Shown: positions 49,135-58,789, counted from the stretch's first letter. The stretch is DNA of 64,000 nt from Colias croceus (GCF_905220415.1 NC_059548.1:3784501-3848500); one strand, 5' to 3'. The notes: a model not told the origin generated them from the letters alone. Numbers and translations are program-made.

Positions 49135-50451
49135 ATGGCTCCGACTTCTCCAATCACACTTATAACTGAAACAGAACATCTGTTATACAAACGTTACTCC
49201 GAAGAAAAAATACAACGAGAACATCTCCAGAGTCTAGTGCAAGACCTCACAGGTCAAATAGAAGAACTTAAGCGAGAGCTGAGAAATATCCAGGAGCAGA
49301 AAAGTACTGACCCGGACAAAAAAGATAATAACGGGAAGCCGATGCAGGCCCAGTATGAGACGGATGAAGAAGAGCTTGCAAAGGAAACGGAATGGGTACG
49401 ACAGAAGAGTAGAAAAAAAAGGAAATTGAACACATCACTGTCCCCGCAATCTCACCAAGCAGATGAATCTACTGCAAACAAAGAAAATGTGAAACCTAAG
49501 AAACAACCTTCACCGCCACCCATAATTGTCGAAAACGTAGAAAACTACCAACAGTTTTACGATCTTCTTTCGGCAAATCAAATGAAAGACTCGTTCATCA
49601 TGAAAATGATGAATGGAGAAAAAGTAAAAATAAATTCTAATGACGGTGATACATACCGCGCCATTACCAAGCTTTTGTTACAGAACAACTGCCTTTGGTA
49701 TTCTTATGAAAATAAACAAGACAGGCCGATTAGGGTAATGGCAAAAAACCTGCATTCCTCATACGTGCCAGCTAGGATACTTGAAGACCTGACATCTAAG
49801 GGATACAAAATCCAGGACGCGGTCAACAAACTGAGCTGGAAGAACAAGGAACCCTTAAACATGTTTATGCTCTCTTTCGACAAGGATGAGGACATAAAAA
49901 AAATATATGGAATTAACTCCATATTAGGCTGTAAGGTGGACATACAGCCCCTGAAAACATCTAAGCTAATACCACAATGCAAAAGGTGTCAAGCGTACGG
50001 CCACACACAAAAATACTGTTCAAAAGAACCTAGGTGTGTTAAGTGTACAGGCAAGCATTTAACAAAGGATTGCAATAAACCAACTACAATGAAGCCAAAA
50101 TGTGTTCACTGTGGAGAGCCTCATCCGGCTAACTATAGGGGATGCACAGTGGCTAAAGAACTTCAAATTATTAAAAACAAAAGCATAAAAAGGAATGCGC
50201 AGCCAAATCTTCAAATTCCAAACAAAGAAAAAGTGACTAAAGTCAGTAAACCTACAACAACAAAAGAACTTTCGTATGCATCAGTGACACGAGGAGCGCA
50301 GCCACAAACATCCTCACAGTCACAAAATAAGCCAATCAACCAACTCATGGATGAAAAAATGAATACCATCTTAAAGCTTTTAACCTCGTTTGATGAGAGG
50401 CTTAAAAAACTCGAGGAAAGCAAAAAAAGAGCTTCCAAATATAAACAATAA
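49135..50451 (+). CDS. ORF1 (gag-like, zinc-knuckle protein) of a Jockey-like retrotransposon
   Basis: A 438-residue nucleic-acid-binding protein expected to package the element's RNA. Residues ~15-55 are Glu/Lys-rich and likely coiled coil; ~60-130 is polar and charged. Residues ~180-280 form the globular region that precedes the knuckles in Jockey gags (PRE_C2HC-like). From residue 282 come three zinc knuckles: CKRCQAYGHTQKYC (CX2CX4HX4C), CVKCTGKHLTKDC (CX2CX3HX4C) and CVHCGEPHPANYRGC (CX2CX3HX6C). The C-terminus is basic and again possibly coiled. The ATG is the first in the frame and follows the 5' UTR. The stop is 2 nt before the ORF2 ATG, in a different frame, suggesting termination-reinitiation. 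The length is normal for the clade, with no disruptions seen. Confidence 0.9.
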   Translation: MAPTSPITLITETEHLLYKRYSEEKIQREHLQSLVQDLTGQIEELKRELRNIQEQKSTDPDKKDNNGKPMQAQYETDEEELAKETEWVRQKSRKKRKLNTSLSPQSHQADESTANKENVKPKKQPSPPPIIVENVENYQQFYDLLSANQMKDSFIMKMMNGEKVKINSNDGDTYRAITKLLLQNNCLWYSYENKQDRPIRVMAKNLHSSYVPARILEDLTSKGYKIQDAVNKLSWKNKEPLNMFMLSFDKDEDIKKIYGINSILGCKVDIQPLKTSKLIPQCKRCQAYGHTQKYCSKEPRCVKCTGKHLTKDCNKPTTMKPKCVHCGEPHPANYRGCTVAKELQIIKNKSIKRNAQPNLQIPNKEKVTKVSKPTTTKELSYASVTRGAQPQTSSQSQNKPINQLMDEKMNTILKLLTSFDERLKKLEESKKRASKYKQ

Positions 50452-50453
50452 AA

Positions 50454-52230
50454 ATGTCTAACACATTAAAAATTATGGCATGGAATGCAAATGGACTGCT
50501 AAAACATCAGAATGAACTAACAGCAGTCCTAGACATAGAAAACATTGATGTATGCCTCATCTCAGAGACACACTTCAATAAAGAATCCCACGTAGAAATC
50601 AAAGGCTACAAAGTTTATCACGCGCTACATCCCCATAATACATCAAGAGGAGGTAGTGCTGTCATTATAAAGGAAAACATCTACCATTATCAAGTAAATA
50701 AATACGAAAAAGAAGAAATACAAGCAGTGGCGGTCAGTGTAAAGACTAAGCATTGTCCTATAACCATTTCATCCATTTACTGTCCACCAAGGTACTCCTT
50801 GAAAGCAGATCATTACAAAAGCCTTCTACACGATCTTGGAAACAGATTTATATTAGGAGGTGATTTTAATGCTAAAAACGTATACTGGGGTTCAAGACTG
50901 ACCACAACCAAAGGAAGAGAGTTACTATGTGCTATTAGAGACACACAATGTAAAACTTTATCAACGGGTAAACCAACCTATTGGCCAACCGACCGACAGA
51001 AAAAACCAGACTTAATTGACTTTTTTATTTATAAAAATATATCACAAAATTTTCTTCACATTGAGGAAGGTTATGACATGAGCTCAGACCACTCGCCTAT
51101 CATACTAACTATAAGTGAGAGCATAATAATGAGGGAAAGCCATCCTACTTTAGTAAATAAATATACTAATTGGGAAAGCTTTAAAAAGGACTTGGAATCT
51201 GTGATAGAATTAAAAATTCCTTTAAAATGCCAGGAAGATCTGGAGCATGAAATCAGAAAATTTATTGTTGATATACAGAAAAGTGCTTGGAATAATACAC
51301 CTACTGTTAGAAAAAGCAAAAAATCCAATAACTATCCGCCAGAAATAACAAATCTTATAGCCAAAAAAAGACAACAAAGACAGATATGGCATCACACGAG
51401 ATTTCCACATGATAAAACAGTCCTTAATAATCTTACGAAAAGACTGAAAAGAACAATTCAAAAATTCCAAGATGAATCAATGGATATCTTCCTTACTCAT
51501 CTAACTAGTGATCGTACAACAGATTACTCCCTTTGGAAAACCACAAAAAGTTCAAAAAAACCAATGACGCATATCCCACCAATCAAAGATGTGAATGGGA
51601 GGTGGGCAATAAGCAACGAGCAAAAAGCAGCAAGATTTGCACAACATCTGGAGCAAATTTTCAAACCCAATGAAGAGAATGAACACTTCGCTTTAGTAGA
51701 AGAAACAGCAAATGATGAGCTAGAAATAAGACTAGTCACTCCAAGAGAAGTATCCAGTGAAATTAAACGACTTAGCCGAAAGAAAACACCTGGCTATGAT
51801 CTCATTACTGGAGAAATCCTTAGAAACCTTCCGCGGAAGGCTATTGTCAAACTAACTACTATCATTAATGCTACCTTTAGGCTTAAGTGTGTGCCTGATG
51901 TGTGGAAAATAGCCGAAGTTATAATGATACCAAAACCTGGTAAACCGCCACATGAGACTACTTCATATCGGCCGATCTCTCTGCTGCCGATCATGTCAAA
52001 ATTATTTGAAAAACTTTTCTTGAAACGGTTAAAACCCATAATCGAGGAAAGAAACTTAATTCCTGAGTACCAATTTGGATTCCGAGAACGACATTCTACA
52101 ATAGACCAAGTACATAGGATAACCAATATAATTGAAAAGGCTCTAGAAGAAAGAAAAGTTTGCTCCACGGTATTTTTGGATGTGGCGCAAGCATTTGATA
52201 AAGTATGGCACGAAGGGCTTATATACAAAC
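50454..52230 (+). pseudogene. ORF2, 5' part: endonuclease and first half of reverse transcriptase
   Basis: The N-terminal ~225 residues are an apurinic-type endonuclease: MAWNANGL near the start, SETHF, GGDFNAKNVYWGS and SSDHSPI carry the family's Asn, Glu, Asp and His catalytic residues. It nicks target DNA to prime reverse transcription. From ~residue 420 the RT begins: KKTPGYDLITGEIL, the PGKPPHETTSYRPISLLP block, YQFGFRERHSTIDQVHRI and motif A, FLDVAQAFDKVW, with the first catalytic Asp. The frame then runs into the hAT insertion, which adds a foreign tail ending at a stop at 52370. The homologous sequence ends at the target duplication (52223-52230) and resumes after 54705 in the same frame if one duplication copy is discounted; the summed length (~885 residues) is typical. 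Confidence 0.9.
52223..52230. repeat. 8-bp target-site duplication, left copy
   Basis: ATACAAAC immediately before the hAT terminus TAGAGGTCCGCGC, repeated exactly at 54698-54705. Confidence 0.9.
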
Positions 52231-52438
52231 TAGAGGTCCGCGCTGCAGTCCAAAAGCCCAGCGGCGGCGCGCCGGGTGCGGCACCCGGCGCGGCGCGGCG
52301 TCGCCGGCGTGGGCTAGTTATTTTTAAAGTTATTAGGGGGTGGGCGGGCAGTAGAAAAATCTCTCTTTAAGTTTAATAAAAAAATTATTTTTATTAAAAT
52401 CAAGTAGCTTAACTATTTAGTGATGAACATGATAATTA

Positions 52439-52472
52439 TAAACATTGCCAATAATTTTATTGGCAATGTTTT
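52439..52472. repeat. AAACATTGCCAATAA hairpin
   Basis: AAACATTGCCAATAA, two bases, then its reverse complement TTATTGGCAATGTTT. It borders the poly-T (poly-A of the reversed RT copy) on the left. Confidence 0.6.
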
Positions 52473-53356
52473 TTTTTTATGTCAGAGCAAGCAAAGGAGC
52501 AGGTGGGCCACCTGATGTTAAGTGGTCACCACCGTCCATAAACACTTGTAACACTAGGAGTGTTACAGGTGCTTTGCCGGCCTTTTATGGACAAATAAGC
52601 TCTTTTCTTGAAGGCCCCAATGTCGTAGTTGTTCGGGAACACCGCAGGTGGCAAATCGTTCCATAGTTTCACCGTACGCGGAAGGAAGTTGCGCGTGAAG
52701 CGGACAGTGGTGGAGCGCCAACCATCCAGATTGTGCGGCTGGTAAAAGGTGGAACAATTCCTCAGAGCACTCCCCGTAGTAGATTCTGTACAGTATACAG
52801 AGAGACGCAACGTCTCTCCGCACTGACAGTGGGTCGAGCCTATCGGAAAGCCTACGGTCATCGACAATTCGAGCTGCTCGACGTTGGATGCGGTCAAGAG
52901 GAAGGAGTTGATACTGTGGGGCTCCGGCCCAGAGATGAGAACAGTACCCCATATGCGGTCGCACCTGAGCCTTGTACAGCTGAAGTCGGTGGGCCGGCTT
53001 GAAGTACTATCTCGATCTACTGAGCACACCAAGTTTTTTCGAGGCTAATTTAGCCTTCGCTTCCAAATGACTGCGGAATTGAACGTCACTCGTGATTTCA
53101 ACTCCGAGGATTCCGATTTTCGGCGATATACTAAGGTCTTTTTAGCGGTGAACGCGCAAACCTGTGTCTTTAGGGGATTGAACTCGATTAAGTTCGCCCC
53201 AACCCGAGACTTCTTGGAGAGAAGACTCGACTTCAGGCACAAGTTTGTTTCCACTCTCATTGAGGCTTTCCTTTGAGGTGTTTGCATGGCCAGGATAAAG
53301 AGCATCCCCCCTACTGTCGTCTGCATAGCAATGAATTGTTACTGATTTGTAACAAA
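52471..53356 (-). pseudogene. 5'-truncated non-LTR reverse-transcriptase copy (Jockey/CR1-like), frameshifted
   Basis: On the minus strand the reading starts just before RT motif C (HCYADDS near 53320). It continues in shifting phases through FNPLKTQVCAFTAKKT, YCSHLWAGAPQYQLLP, DRIQRRAARIVDD, CILYRIYYGECSEELFHL and GWRSTTVRFTRNFLPRTVKL to FKKRAYLSIKGRQ and a stop. The 3' UTR then ends in an A-run (T-run at 52471-52480 on the plus strand). I recognise this as the conserved C-terminal RT and thumb region of a widespread lepidopteran LINE, distinct from the Jockey element that surrounds it. At least two frameshifts. The many overlapping frames here are phases of this one remnant. Confidence 0.8.
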
Positions 53357-53368
53357 TCATGTTTATAA

Positions 53369-53707
53369 TTAATAATTATCATGGATAAAAATAATTTTGT
53401 TAACTTTTGCAGGATTTAGACGCGATCTCTTCGCAGTTAAGACTAGCCCAGCTACAGAAAAAACCCTTTTACTTGGCGTGCTTGAAGCTGGGATAGATAG
53501 AAGCGATCGCGCTAATTCAGCAAGCCCAGGAAAAACAACTTTTTTTTGTTCCCAGAACTTAAGAATGTTGCCCTTTATATCTCCTAAATCTGAAGGGTTA
53601 GCCGTAGCAAAATATCTCCAACACTCTTGAGCGACGTCGTCATCCCTATCAATAAATCTATTGGAGTGTTTTTGGCTAGCTTTTGGAGTAAAACATCTGG
53701 CATCGAA
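53369..53707 (-). pseudogene. hAT transposase C-terminal dimerisation domain (hATC) remnant
   Basis: A 112-residue open stretch with no start codon. Its landmarks are ILKFWEQKK, FPGLAELARSLLSIPASS, then TPSKRVFSVAGLVLTAKRSR, LNPAKVNKI and a terminal IHDNY before the stop. The order (I/L-x-x-W, LA, IPASS.PSERVFS.AG, R..L.P) is the hallmark of the hAT family dimerisation region. It identifies the surrounding insertion as hAT independently of its termini. The catalytic and BED-finger parts are missing: the frame is stopped upstream at 53708-53710 and the element's right end follows 23 bp later. One visible variation is Lys instead of the usual Glu in PSERVFS. Confidence 0.85.
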
Positions 53708-53729
53708 TTAGTAGACATTGTCTATTATC

Positions 53730-53869
53730 GTTGCCGTGTTGTAGACAACAACGCGTGCTGTGTTCGCGCGCAAAATTTGAACTCGGCGCCAATTTTTCTG
53801 TGACCCGGCGGCGGCGGCGGCGCGCCGGGGTCTCTCGGCGGCGGCACGCCGGCGTGGCGCGGACCTCTA
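53730..53869. repeat. 140-bp hAT right end, inner copy
   Basis: From GTTGCCGTGTTGTAGACAAC to GGCGCGGACCTCTA. Exactly identical, by eye, to 54558-54697. It ends in a full hAT terminus but is followed by GGCCGGCT, not by the target duplication. Confidence 0.9.
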
Positions 53870-54090
53870 GGCCGGCTTTATTTAGCTTTGCAATGTGCGT
53901 ATATACATAATATTAGTAGGTATGTTTTAAAGTATAGTTAATCTTGTAATGTTATATAATTTTGTCGAAATTGATTTAGCAGTTGTAATGTAAAACCATA
54001 CAAACTTAAACACACACGAACTCGAAATTAAAATTTTCTTGAAAAATTAAGAAGAACTGTTTCAAAATTATATTTGTTTATTATGTAATA

Positions 54091-54238
54091 CTAGACGCCT
54101 GCCCTGACTTCGCCCGGCTTCACCCGGCAAAAAACCAATACATATAGTATCTAACACCGTAAGAATTTTTCAAATCGGACTAGTAGTTCCCGAGATTAGC
54201 GCGTTCAAACAAAACAGCTTTATAATATTATTATTAGA
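54091..54238 (-). repeat. CTAG-ended Helitron-like repeat, 'GAGTTTG'-related
   Basis: The minus strand ends GGGCAGGCGTCTAG. The core 'gggaactactagtccgatttg' matches 39920 and 58854. Confidence 0.6.
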
Positions 54239-54455
54239 CTAGCTTCCGCCCACGACTTTGTACGTGCATCCCCGTTTTTCCCCGTTCCCGCAAGAATTTC
54301 GGGAAATCCTTTCTTAGCGGATGCCTACGTCCTAACATCTACCTGCATGCCAAATTTCAGCCCGATACGTCCAGTGGTTTGGGCTGTGCGTTGATAGATC
54401 ACTATATCAGTCACCTTTGAGTTTTATATAATATACCTCTATAGATTGTTAAACG
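54239..54455 (-). repeat. CTAG-ended repeat, second copy in tandem
   Basis: The minus strand ends GTCGTGGGCGGAAG + CTAG. The core 'tttgtggggaaat'-like and 'aatttggcatgcaggtag' sections follow. The 5' boundary is not clear. Confidence 0.5.
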
Positions 54456-54557
54456 TAAAAACTAAGAGAAATTCAAATCCTCCCTTTTCATAATATTAGT
54501 TCAGAATTTCGTTATTTATTAGCCCAAAACTTGAATTCTATAACTAAAACTATTCTA

Positions 54558-54697
54558 GTTGCCGTGTTGTAGACAACAACGCGTGCTGTGTTCGCGCGCA
54601 AAATTTGAACTCGGCGCCAATTTTTCTGTGACCCGGCGGCGGCGGCGGCGCGCCGGGGTCTCTCGGCGGCGGCACGCCGGCGTGGCGCGGACCTCTA
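54558..54697. repeat. 140-bp hAT right end, outer copy
   Basis: Same 140 bp as 53730-53869. This copy abuts the target duplication and so is the functional terminus of the inserted unit. Confidence 0.9.
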
Positions 54698-54705
54698 ATA
54701 CAAAC
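54698..54705. repeat. 8-bp target-site duplication, right copy
   Basis: ATACAAAC, matching 52223-52230. Confidence 0.9.
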
Positions 54706-55586
54706 TAAGAAATATGCTCCCAAAACAGTTTGCTGACATCTTAGAGTCTTACTTATCACAACGTATGTTTAGAGTAAGACAAGATGATGCATATTCAGAC
54801 CTTAAGCCTATAAAGGCTGGAGTACCGCAAGGAAGTGTCCTGGGTCCTATTCTGTACTTGTTGTACACTTGCGATATTCCTGAGTTAGAGAACAACACCA
54901 TTGCAACATTTGCGGATGACACAGCTATAATGGCTACAGGTGACACTCAAGAAGAAGCAGTAGAAAAAGTTCAGACAGCTGTTAATACGATATTTGACTG
55001 GACGAAAAAATGGAGAATAAAACTCAATGAGTCTAAATCTATTCACATAGACTTCACAAACAAAAAGCCAAATTATCACCCGGTATACATAAATAATCAT
55101 GTAATACCTTATCAAAATACAGCCAAATATCTGGGTATGACTCTTGACGCAAAGCTTCGCTGGAAGGCTCATGTCAAAAAGAAACGCGAAGAGCTAGAGC
55201 TTCGCTATAAGGCTATGTACTGGCTAATTGGCAAGCTTTCTTCACTCTCAAAGCAAAACAAGTTACTCTTGTATAAACAAGTCCTTATGCCTTTGTGGAC
55301 TTATGGTAGTCAGCTTTGGGGCTGTACCAAACAAAGCAATATCACTATCATACAACGATTCCAAAATAAAGTACTGAGAGAGATCGTGAATGCTCCTTGG
55401 TACATTAGAAATGACGACCTACATCGGGACCTTAAAGTAGATCTCGTCACGGACATAATTAAAAAGAACGCCGAAGCTCACGAACGCAGACTTCACCATC
55501 ATGTGAACGTCGAGGCTATCCAGCTCCTTGACAACACGGACATAGTGAGAAGACTGAAAAGGACAAAACCTTTTGAGTTAGTTTAG
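54706..55586 (+). pseudogene. ORF2, 3' part: second half of reverse transcriptase
   Basis: Continues the RT after the hAT insertion: AGVPQGSVLGPILYLLYTCD (motif B), TIATFADDTAIMATG (motif C with the catalytic Asp pair), KLNESKSIHIDF, YLGMTLDAKLRWKAH and the thumb region to a TAG stop. The next in-frame ATG is at 54714. Translation from the intact element would enter this part from upstream, so alone it lacks motif A and cannot be active. No RNase H domain. The 3' UTR (55587-55800) leads to the poly-A run. Confidence 0.9.
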
Positions 55587-55857
55587 TGAAGTGTCAGTGT
55601 AATATAGTGATTGCTATTCATAAAGAACACATGAATAAAGTGTCTTCGCCTTAAATAGAGACATTAAGAAGTGTTAATGGACACATTCTTAGACATACTA
55701 TACCTAGCAAATTAAGTTAGATTTATATTACTCATTAGCCTATAGTAAAAGGCTAGATCGTAATTTTCAATAATGATACCTTAGGTTCATTATTTTAGGT
55801 AAAAAAAAAAAAAAACGATTCTAGTAGACTGTAGAAGTCTAAAGGAAAATAAAGTTA

Positions 55858-55945
55858 GTGCTGATTTACACAGGGTCAGTAGACAAGTCAAGAAGAAATT
55901 CGGCGCCGCGACTGACTCGTCTACTGACCCTGTGTAAATCAGCAC
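55858..55945. mobile_element. 88-bp MITE with TTA duplication (Harbinger-like)
   Basis: 27-bp arms run inward from GTGCTGATTTACACAGGGTC and are mirrored exactly at the right end. TTA flanks both sides (55855-55857 and 55946-55948). Three-base TWA duplications are typical of PIF/Harbinger. The loop is GC-rich (TTCGGCGCCGCG). It lies only ~40 bp past the Jockey poly-A. Confidence 0.75.
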
Positions 55946-55948
55946 TTA

Positions 55949-56778
55949 TATTCATAATAATTAATTCCTTTATCAATTTTAAAGCACTATTCACTATAAG
56001 TACATACATAAATACTGAAAACTGTAAAGAAACCCATTGCCCTAAAAGGCTAAAACAACTCAATGAACTCATTCAAACTTAACTTCATGAAATAATGGTT
56101 GTTTTATTTTTCTACATAATATAGGTAGGTATGTATTATTGTTTATTATAAGATACCTTTAAGATACATACGGACGCACATCTAGCGACAAGCTGTTTCA
56201 TTAAAAATTTAACCGAGTTCAATGTCAAATTGAAACTGGTTGTGAACGCGGTTTGATGAAAAAAGTAGCAAAGTAGATAGGTACGAAATATAAAAAACAC
56301 CATTCATCAGTAGGTACCTAAGTAATTTTATGTCTTTATGTAACCATTCCTTTTTTAATCACATATGTATACCTCGGATCGTGATCAAACCATATTTTTA
56401 GGGTTTCGAAACACAAAAGGAAAATACGGAACCATTCAGGATCACTTTGTTGTCCGTTCGTCTGTCTGTCTGTCAGGACAATTTTTCTCATGCACGCGTG
56501 GTTTCTCGCGCTCATACTCATGGTTGAGTAATTTTTGTGTTTAGGGGATATTTGATCATTGCAATTTGTCTGACTGATTAAATATAACATTGTAATAGTT
56601 ATCTTAATAACATATCAAAAAATCAGACATCTAAAAATAAATTAACTAAGTTCATTTATTGGAGCTTTATAGCGTCTGATAAAAGTTTTGGCTCAGGTGG
56701 CGCAGGTGTCACTGGTAGAGCTCCACAAGCATTCAGATATTAAAAAGTACACTAGACTACTGTGAACCGAAACTTACT
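55949..56778. other. AT-rich stretch with a repeat fragment
   Basis: 56380-56540 contains 'tagggtttcgaaacac', 'tacggaacc' and a CTGT tract, resembling one end of a common lepidopteran repeat whose other end may be at 59088-59131. No gene. Confidence 0.5.
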
Positions 56779-56780
56779 TA

Positions 56781-58789
56781 GGGTGGTGGCACCAATTATC
56801 GGCCATGTCAACTTTTTTTGAACTTTGACTGGATGTAATTTTTACATTGATAGCTTTTTCTTTCTTACAGTGCCTTATTTAGGTAGATAGATATTGAAAC
56901 TCCATTACTACATTTTCAAAATTACGAATCCATTGTTACTTTATTTAATATAGAATTTTTATTTCGAGTATGCCGATTTCCCTCAATATCGGCCACTAAT
57001 AGCAAGATAACACCCTAATATCTGCCGTCTTTGGCCCTAATATCGGCATATCTTTTCTAAGGTGAAGTTAGATCAATAAAACGTAAAACTTGTAACATTT
57101 TTTATTATCAATTAAGATACAAATCATTTTTTTAACTCACCTATCATGATTGGTATTTTCGTTACATTGTCTTAAAAATTAAAAGTAATGTAACTAATTC
57201 AGTATTCTTAAGACAATTAATAAAGATACCGGGTTAAATGAGACTTGTGTCCATCAACTAGAAAAAGAATTGGCTTTGAAATGTTATCAGAAATCACCCA
57301 ATCATTATAGCCATTTGCAACATATTCATAGAATACTACATACACTTCTCATCCACCAATATTTGATAAACTGAGAAACCAGGATGGTGCTATAAACGAT
57401 TACTTTAGTGGTCTATGGATATAGGGAAATCATCCATCGGAGGCAAAGATTCTCCTGCTGTAGATATGACTAGCAAAACAGTTATTGTTATTTTTTCACT
57501 ACCCTTAGCAACTTCATAAATTTTCTTCCATACCTTAGGCTCTATTACTTCACCTGTCTTCGGACAAATACTAAAGCTCGTCTTATCCCTATTTAATATT
57601 CTCCGTGGATCTTGTAATAATTATGTCTTCCGTGCCCGATTGATTTTAATTTTTATATGTTCTTGTAAGTCATTAAACCACTTTCTTCTGTAACTACAGC
57701 CCTGGCCAGAGTAATAGCTTCTGGAGCCCTTTCATTAAGAATTGAGTGTCTTTTTAAAAACAAGGAATACCACTTTTTCTTTGGTTGTCCATTTTAAACG
57801 GATTGGATCTTTTATCTTATTTTATCATATTTTTAACGCTATTTATCACATTGCTACGTGATCTAGGAAAACCACAAATAGCCATCCGTATCATCCATTG
57901 AACAATTTCATCTTCTTCGACGGTATCTCTACCAACTGTGCAATCTGTGTCTATTCTTCCATGAAGTCTACCTTGTAAAGTGGTCGTCGGAATGTTGTAT
58001 TGTCGAATTGCGTCTCTGATGCTCATACTTTGATTTTTGACGGCATTCACTGCCGGCACAATGCCGGCATGATTATCAAAAATTAAAATACATCTTGTAT
58101 CACTAGCCCTGTTTATTGTAAAGTCCGACGGTACGGTAGTAGAAAAGGTTTTACTAAGGTGGCCGTTATTACGCATCGATTCTCTCTATATCGGCCGCAG
58201 CTAATAAAAATCTTTTTAGGCGGCCGACTTTAGGATCTAGTGATCAAACGGAGCTGCTGTTTCATTTCTAACCTTATTAATATCACTGCTAACATATAAA
58301 ATAGCTAAACATGTTATTTAAAGTTTTCATACATTACCCCAATATCGACCACCCGGCCGATGTTGAGATTTATCAATAAATACAGATCCCTAATCTCGGC
58401 CCCGCAATTATTTCATTAAAAAGACAAATAAATGTAAAAACACACTATTTTATCGATAATTTGACTGTTTTTCTTTAAGAATATATAAATTTAAATACTA
58501 TAGGTTTGTTTAATTCCATTAAAATACTTATCCACGTAAAGCGTCGACTCAGGGATTTGACTCCGCAATGCCGCCAAACTACGCATATTCGTACCTGCGC
58601 GTGCTCTATGGCCAACTGAATCTTCAACAGTTAAGGTACCCACACCGAAATTTGGGAGGTTTTGCTTATGTATATAGAGTCTCTTTTTGCATAAAAAATT
58701 TTATGATATAAGATCGATATTTATAGTTATATTCCATTTTCTCGAAAAGGCCGATATTAGGAGCAGGCCGATAATAGGAGACTCCACCC
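56781..58789 (-). mobile_element. 2009-bp pogo/Tigger-like DNA transposon flanked by TA
   Basis: Left end GGGTGGTGGCACCAATTATC; the right end, reverse-complemented, is GGGTGGAGTCTCCTATTATC, both continuing with GGCC. TA is at 56779-56780 and 58790-58791. It encodes a decayed transposase on the minus strand. A motif AATATCGGCC (and variants) recurs near both ends: about 56796, 56985, 57018, 57038, 58188, 58211, 58340, 58354, 58390, 58750 and 58765. The TA target, ends and transposase type agree on pogo. Confidence 0.8.
57237..58176 (-). pseudogene. Broken pogo/Tigger-type transposase
   Basis: An open frame (57817-58176) encodes a psq-type helix-turn-helix: AVNAVKNQSMSIRDAIRQYN followed by IPTTTLQGRLHGRI, then EEDEIVQWMIRMAICGFPRS of a CENP-B-like second DNA-binding part. 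Downstream, in interrupted phases, the DDE domain is recognisable. DKTSFSICPKTGEVIEPKVW carries the first catalytic Asp (57585-57587), followed by TITVLLVISTAGESLPPM. PILFLVDGHKSHL carries the second Asp (57253-57255). The usual GDET before the first core reads RDKT. The third acidic residue region is not found, and there are stops and frameshifts between blocks, so the copy is dead. It resembles Tigger-derived proteins with which moth genomes are rich. Confidence 0.8.

Larger units (their letters stand above)
53870..54557. other. 688-bp segment between the two hAT right ends
   Basis: Non-coding and AT-rich, holding two CTAG-ended repeat pieces in minus orientation (54091-54238 and 54239-~54455). 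Its origin relative to the hAT element is unclear. Confidence 0.6.
52231..54697. mobile_element. 2467-bp hAT transposon inserted in the Jockey RT domain
   Basis: Perfect 13-bp terminal inverted repeats TAGAGGTCCGCGC / GCGCGGACCTCTA and an 8-bp target duplication ATACAAAC. TIRs of the YARNG type plus 8-bp duplications define hAT. Its transposase survives only as a C-terminal dimerisation domain on the minus strand (53369-53707). The interior also holds a truncated reverse-transcriptase copy, pieces of CTAG-ended repeats and two identical 140-bp right ends. It cannot mobilise itself but retains both termini. Confidence 0.9.
48927..55815 (+). mobile_element. Jockey-clade non-LTR retrotransposon, nearly full length, interrupted by a hAT insertion
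   Basis: Two ORFs (gag-like and endonuclease/reverse transcriptase), a 3' poly-A run at 55801-55815 and a 5' end near TCATTCG (48932-48938), an initiator-like sequence common at Jockey-clade 5' ends. AAACGATTC occurs just before the 5' end (48918-48926) and overlapping the poly-A end (55813-55821), a likely target-site duplication. Without the 2467-bp insertion the element would be ~4.4 kb, a usual size. Apart from the insertion I see no stop or frameshift in either ORF, so the copy is young. RNase H is absent, as expected for Jockey. Confidence 0.85.

Noticed and set aside
52526..53360. Separate genes for each of the overlapping frames in this interval
   Set aside because: All are phases of one frameshifted reverse-transcriptase remnant on the minus strand, or its complement.
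56690..56745. tRNA-like phrase 'gtcactggtagagctcc'
   Set aside because: No cloverleaf arms, no T-loop GTTCGANNC and no A/B box spacing could be found around it.
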